Below, piece after piece: positions 7,181 through 10,251 of a stretch of 10,251 bases of DNA. Location: positions 1 to 10,251 of the forward strand of contig JBHHZM010000108.1 in assembly GCA_046758065.1 (NCBI GenBank). Direction: 5' to 3'. The stretch comes from JBHHZM01 sp046758065 (GTDB taxonomy: Bacteria; Pseudomonadota; Alphaproteobacteria; JAAXGF01). The position numbers and the translations under genes were made by a program. Each line of letters begins with the position of its first letter. The stretch's first letter is position 1. The notes under the pieces were generated by a model. That model ran no database searches, was not told where the DNA came from, and saw only the letters and a program-made list of their open reading frames with translations.

Positions 7181-7671
7181 GCAAGCAGAGCACAGCCAAG
7201 CCGGCGGGCGCGACGGGCGATGCGTCCGGACGCGCTTTTCAGGAATTCGTTACCGTCGAGATCGGCGGCCAATGGTTCGGCATTCCGGTGCTCACCGTGC
7301 AGGACGTCCTGGGCGCGCAGCATATCGCGCGCATCCCGCTTGCCCCGCCCGAGGTCGCCGGGTCTCTCAACCTTCGCGGCCGTATCGTGACGGCGATCGA
7401 TCCGCGCATACGGCTCGGCCTGCCCGGGCGCGACGACGACGCGTCGGAAATGAGCATCGTGGTCGAGCATGACGGCGAGCTGTACAGCCTGATGATCGAC
7501 TCGGTTGGCGAAGTGCTCAATCTCCCCGCCGACCGGTTCGAGTGCAATCCGGCGACGCTCGACAGTCACTGGCGGGATATTTCGGCCGGAATTTACCGCC
7601 TGGACGACCGGCTTCTCGTCGTTCTCGACGTCGCGCGCCTGCTCGATTTCGGCAAGCTCGAAGCGGCTTAG
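7177..7671 (+). CDS. cheW: Chemotaxis coupling protein CheW
   Basis: Scaffold protein linking chemoreceptors to CheA. It has 164 residues, the usual size for a single CheW domain with a short disordered N-terminus (about 20 residues rich in Ala, Gly, Ser and Lys). The CheW fold starts at FVTVEIGGQWFGIPV, and the hallmark receptor/kinase-binding segment NLRGRIVTAID is at 65-75, with the conserved Arg at 67. The start is GTG, overlapping the cheA stop (GTGA), with GGAG about eight bases ahead inside cheA, so translation is probably coupled. No second domain is present, so this is not a CheV. Confidence 0.96.
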   Translation: MSKQSTAKPAGATGDASGRAFQEFVTVEIGGQWFGIPVLTVQDVLGAQHIARIPLAPPEVAGSLNLRGRIVTAIDPRIRLGLPGRDDDASEMSIVVEHDGELYSLMIDSVGEVLNLPADRFECNPATLDSHWRDISAGIYRLDDRLLVVLDVARLLDFGKLEAA

Positions 7672-7730
7672 GCTCTTGCACAGAGCGGGCCGCGGTTAAG
7701 TTGTTTGGGACCGCCGTTGGAGACTTTACG

Positions 7731-8096
7731 ATGAAATCGTGCCTTATCGTCGATGATTCAGCGGTCATTCGCAAGATCGCACGGAAGATTCTCGAAGAGC
7801 TCAAATTCGAAACTGCCGAAGCCGTCGACGGCAAAGAGGCGCTCGACCAGTGCAAGAAAAAGATGCCCGACGCCGTATTGCTCGACTGGAACATGCCGGT
7901 CATGAACGGGCTCGATTTCCTGCGCGCCTTGCGTCGTACCGACGGCGGCCGCGAGCCGATCGTCGTTTTCTGCACCACCGAGAACGATCTCAATCATATT
8001 CGCGAAGCCATGGAGGCGGGCGCCAACGAATACATCATGAAGCCGTTTGACGGCGAGATCATCGAGACGAAATTCACCCAGGTAGGGCTTATCTGA
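7731..8096 (+). CDS. cheY: Single-domain response regulator CheY
   Basis: Diffusible receiver that normally binds the flagellar switch when phosphorylated by CheA. It has 121 residues, a bare receiver domain: acidic pair Asp8/Asp9, phospho-acceptor Asp52 in LLDWNMPVMNG, Thr82/Thr83 in the FCTTEN segment, Tyr101, and Lys104-Pro105. No output domain. ATG 7731 is preferred because GGAG lies about eight bases upstream and the protein then begins directly with the first receiver strand (CLIVDDS). It is 59 bases after cheW, the widest gap inside the operon, and 2 bases before cheB. It could act at the motor or as a phosphate sink; the position next to cheW and cheB favours the chemotaxis CheY. Confidence 0.95.
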   Translation: MKSCLIVDDSAVIRKIARKILEELKFETAEAVDGKEALDQCKKKMPDAVLLDWNMPVMNGLDFLRALRRTDGGREPIVVFCTTENDLNHIREAMEAGANEYIMKPFDGEIIETKFTQVGLI

Positions 8097-8098
8097 AC

Positions 8099-9244
8099 AT
8101 GAACCAGAGAACACCGATAAAACCGGCGCCAAGCGCCAGATCGCTCGGCGGCAAGGGGGGCTACCGGGTAATGGTGGTCGACGATTCCGCCGTCATAAGG
8201 GGTTTTATTACGCGGGCGATCAACAGCGATCCCGAGATCGAGGTGGCTGCCTCGGCGAGCAACGGACAACTCGCCCTCAATGCGCTCGATCGCAACGAGA
8301 TCGACGTCATCGTCCTCGACATCGAGATGCCGGTGATGGATGGCCTGACGGCGCTGCCACTGCTCTTGCGGGCCAAACCCGGGGTCAAGGTGATCATGGC
8401 TTCGACGCTGACCCGGCAGAACGCGGCTATCAGCATGAACGCGCTCGCCGCCGGCGCATCGGATTACATCCCCAAGCCGACTTCATCGCGCGGGCTGCAC
8501 GCCTCCGGCGACTTCCAGCGCGAGCTGATCGCCAAGATCAAGGCTCTGGCCGGGAAGAAGGCGATGCGGCCGGTAAGCGGCCCGCTTACCGCCACTGCCG
8601 CGGGTCAACGCGCCCCGGGTTCCCGTCCGGCGGACATCGTTCTACGCAAGGCGTCGATGTTTACGCCCGAAGTTCTTGCGATCGGCAGCTCGACCGGCGG
8701 GCCGCAGGCGCTGCTCAAGGTTTTCGCGACGCTGAAATCGCAGGTCGCGAAGCCGATTTTCATCACCCAGCATATGCCGCCGACCTTCACCGGCATCCTC
8801 GCCGAACACATCACGCGCGTATCGGGCGCCAATTGCCACGAGGCCGAAGACGACGAGCCCGCCTCTTCCGGGCACATCTACGTCGCGCCGGGCGATTATC
8901 ACATGATCGTCGAGCGCAAGGACGGCGATCCGGTGATCCGCCTGAACAAGGCGCCGCCCGAAAATTTCTGCCGGCCGGCGGTCGACCCAATGCTGCGCAG
9001 TCTCGCCAAGGTTTACGGATCGAAAGTGTTTGCCGTGATCCTCACCGGAATGGGACAGGACGGCGCAAACGGCGGCCGTGCGATCGTCGATGCGGGTGGA
9101 ACGATGATCGCGCAGGACGAACAAACCAGCGTGGTCTGGGGCATGCCGGGCGCCGTGGCGATGGCGGGACTGGCGAGCGCGGTGCTGCCGATCGACGATG
9201 TCGGCCCCAAGATCATTCGAACATTTAACGATATCGCACGATGA
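8099..9244 (+). CDS. cheB: Chemotaxis protein-glutamate methylesterase/response regulator CheB
   Basis: Removes methyl groups from, and may deamidate, receptor glutamates and glutamines during adaptation; activated by phosphate from CheA. It has 381 residues. The receiver domain (about 22-140) has Asp28/29 and phospho-acceptor Asp74 in VLDIEMPVMDG. A linker runs from about 145 to 190. The C-terminal methylesterase domain has the Ser-His-Asp triad: Ser198 in GSSTGG, His225 in TQHMPP, Asp321 in GMGQDGA. The 20-residue basic, Pro/Ser-rich N-terminus before the receiver is longer than in enteric CheB. The start is two bases after the cheY stop, with AGGTAGGG upstream; the stop overlaps cheR as ATGA. 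The linker-coding DNA contains a 10-bp inverted repeat, listed separately. Confidence 0.96.
   Translation: MNQRTPIKPAPSARSLGGKGGYRVMVVDDSAVIRGFITRAINSDPEIEVAASASNGQLALNALDRNEIDVIVLDIEMPVMDGLTALPLLLRAKPGVKVIMASTLTRQNAAISMNALAAGASDYIPKPTSSRGLHASGDFQRELIAKIKALAGKKAMRPVSGPLTATAAGQRAPGSRPADIVLRKASMFTPEVLAIGSSTGGPQALLKVFATLKSQVAKPIFITQHMPPTFTGILAEHITRVSGANCHEAEDDEPASSGHIYVAPGDYHMIVERKDGDPVIRLNKAPPENFCRPAVDPMLRSLAKVYGSKVFAVILTGMGQDGANGGRAIVDAGGTMIAQDEQTSVVWGMPGAVAMAGLASAVLPIDDVGPKIIRTFNDIAR
8571..8591. repeat. Perfect 10-bp inverted repeat inside the cheB linker
   Basis: CGGTAAGCGG (8571-8580) and CCGCTTACCG (8582-8591) are exact reverse complements separated by one C. In RNA they could form an 8-bp stem with a five-base loop. 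It encodes residues about 158-164, in the unstructured linker between receiver and esterase, where amino-acid constraint is low. The function is unknown: it may be chance, a protein-binding palindrome or an RNA hairpin. Confidence 0.6.
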
Positions 9245-10065
9245 AACCGGCGGACTTCGAGCTGCTCAGCGGCTTGGTCAAACAGCGCTCGGGACTGATT
9301 CTCTCCAAGGAGAAACTCTACCTCCTGGAGAGTCGCCTGATTCCGCTCGCGCGCAAGCGCGGCATGACGGGGCTCGACGAACTGGCGACGGCGATCCGCG
9401 GCAGGCGCGACGAACCGCTCATCACCGCCGTGACCGAAGCGATGACGACGAACGAATCCTCGTTCTTCCGCGACCTCAAGCCGTTCGAGAATTTCCGCAA
9501 CGTCGTGCTTCCCAGGTTAATCGAGGCGCGGATGGCGAAGCGCAGCCTCCGCATCTGGTGCGCCGCCTGTTCGACCGGGCAGGAGCCCTATTCGATCGCC
9601 ATCTTCCTGCGCGAGGAGGCCCGGAAGCTCGCCGGCTGGCGCGTCGACATCGTGGCCACCGACCTGTCGACCGAAGTTATCGAGAAGGCCAAGCTCGGCA
9701 TGTATTCGCAGTTCGAGGTGCAGCGCGGAATGCCCGTCCAGTTGCTCATGAAGTATTTCGCGCAGACGAATGAAATGTGGCAGATCGACGCCAGCGTCCG
9801 GGCGATGGTCAAATTTCAACCGCTCAATCTGCTGCAGGAGTTTTCCGCGCTCGGTTCGTTCGACGTGGTGTTTTGCCGCAATGTTTTGATCTATTTCGAC
9901 AACCCGACGAAAAGGTCGGTGCTCGAACGCATCAGCAGGCAGATGCCGTCGGACGGGATGCTGTTCCTCGGGGGGGCCGAAACCGTGCTCGGCGTCACCG
10001 ATGCCTTCAAACCGGCGCAGGGTCTTCGCGGCGTCTACCAGCTAACCCGGCGGACCGCCCACTAG
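9241..10065 (+). CDS. cheR: Chemotaxis receptor glutamate methyltransferase CheR
   Basis: S-adenosylmethionine-dependent enzyme that methylates receptor glutamates, opposing CheB in adaptation. It has 274 residues, the usual length for a CheR without extra TPR repeats. The N-terminal helical domain (about 1-80) ends with TTNESSFFRD at 69-78. The methyltransferase domain shows the SAM-binding RIWCAACSTGQEPYS segment (104-118), the DIVATDLS strand, and CRNVLIYFD at 212-220. The ATG overlaps the cheB stop, and no strong ribosome site is visible just upstream, so coupling to cheB translation is likely. It is the last plus-strand gene and converges on ctrA across 70 bases. No receptor or cheD gene follows within the window. 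Confidence 0.97.
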   Translation: MKPADFELLSGLVKQRSGLILSKEKLYLLESRLIPLARKRGMTGLDELATAIRGRRDEPLITAVTEAMTTNESSFFRDLKPFENFRNVVLPRLIEARMAKRSLRIWCAACSTGQEPYSIAIFLREEARKLAGWRVDIVATDLSTEVIEKAKLGMYSQFEVQRGMPVQLLMKYFAQTNEMWQIDASVRAMVKFQPLNLLQEFSALGSFDVVFCRNVLIYFDNPTKRSVLERISRQMPSDGMLFLGGAETVLGVTDAFKPAQGLRGVYQLTRRTAH

Positions 10066-10074
10066 AGCGCCGAT

Positions 10075-10092
10075 GCCGGCGATTCGGCCGGC
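10075..10092. terminator. Possible hairpin between convergent cheR and ctrA
   Basis: GCCGGC (10075-10080) is repeated at 10087-10092 around a GATTCG loop; since GCCGGC is self-complementary, the two copies can form a six-pair GC stem on either strand. It sits ten bases after the cheR stop in the short convergent gap, where a bidirectional terminator is expected. No T-tract follows on either side, so it is at best a weak or factor-assisted terminator. Confidence 0.35.
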
Positions 10093-10135
10093 GGCGTCAT
10101 CCGTTGCGGAAACGAGACGAAAATGCCGTGGTGCG

Positions 10136-10251
10136 TCAGGCCGCGCGCGTGGCGTTGCTCGACGATTCATCATCGGTGCCGCCCCCGTCGCGCGCCGGCG
10201 GGTCCCTGAGGACGTAGCCGCGGCCCCAGACGGTTTCGATGTAGTTCTCGC
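10136..10251 (-). CDS. ctrA: Response regulator CtrA, C-terminal fragment
   Basis: Only the last 37 codons and stop (10136-10138) are present; the rest lies off the right edge. The fragment starts ENYIETVWGRGYVLRDP, which is the wing and final strand of an OmpR/PhoB-type winged-helix DNA-binding domain. The exact IETVWGRGYVLRDP wording is characteristic of CtrA, the alphaproteobacterial master regulator of motility and cell-cycle genes. The tail after it (Gly, Asp, Ser and Ala-rich, ending in Ala-Ala) resembles the short C-terminus of CtrA, which in Caulobacter is a ClpXP degradation signal ending in two alanines. The chpT gene in the same window supports the call. Another OmpR-family regulator cannot be fully excluded from so short a piece. 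Confidence 0.85.
   Translation of the reverse strand, partial: ENYIETVWGRGYVLRDPPARDGGGTDDESSSNATRAA

Overview
The window is high-GC DNA with dense, mostly coupled genes. It looks like an alphaproteobacterial chromosome, most plausibly Rhodospirillales-like. Three things point there: a ChpT-type phosphotransferase (essentially alphaproteobacterial), the C-terminal tail of CtrA, and a cheA-cheW-cheY-cheB-cheR order typical of that class. The genus cannot be fixed from the sequence. There are no mobile elements, tRNAs, rRNAs or CRISPR arrays, and no gene-free stretch longer than about 140 bases.

Left part (1-3640, minus strand): a cytoplasmic NAD-linked, metal-dependent formate dehydrogenase. 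The upstream gene (fdhB, 1652-3355) is a NuoE-NuoF fusion that carries FMN, the NAD site and two Fe-S clusters. The downstream gene (fdhA, 1-1655, cut by the window edge) is the bis-MGD catalytic subunit with an N-terminal Fe-S region and an active-site cysteine. The two overlap by ATGA. This two-subunit form resembles formate dehydrogenase 1 of Methylorubrum (Methylobacterium) extorquens. Upstream of fdhB is a 61-residue DUF3553 protein with a Tudor/SH3-like sequence pattern, followed by a possible terminator hairpin.

Right part (3763-10065, plus strand): chpT, then a chemotaxis operon cheA-cheW-cheY-cheB-cheR. The spacings are short or overlapping (GTGA for cheA/cheW, 59 nt before cheY, 2 nt before cheB, ATGA for cheB/cheR). 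CheA is a hybrid kinase: Hpt, dimerisation, ATPase, two consecutive CheW-like domains and a C-terminal receiver. It has no recognisable P2 domain. At the right edge, convergent to cheR, lies the last part of ctrA.

How it fits together: ChpT is the phosphotransferase that passes phosphate from CckA to CtrA, and CtrA activates motility genes in many alphaproteobacteria. Here chpT and ctrA flank the chemotaxis operon, and the 136-nt gap before cheA holds a good CtrA-box candidate (TTTA-N7-TTAAC, 4443-4458). The arrangement suggests that CtrA phosphorelay output and chemotaxis signalling are linked. The families are known; the linkage, the hybrid CheA and several small structures are the points worth checking.
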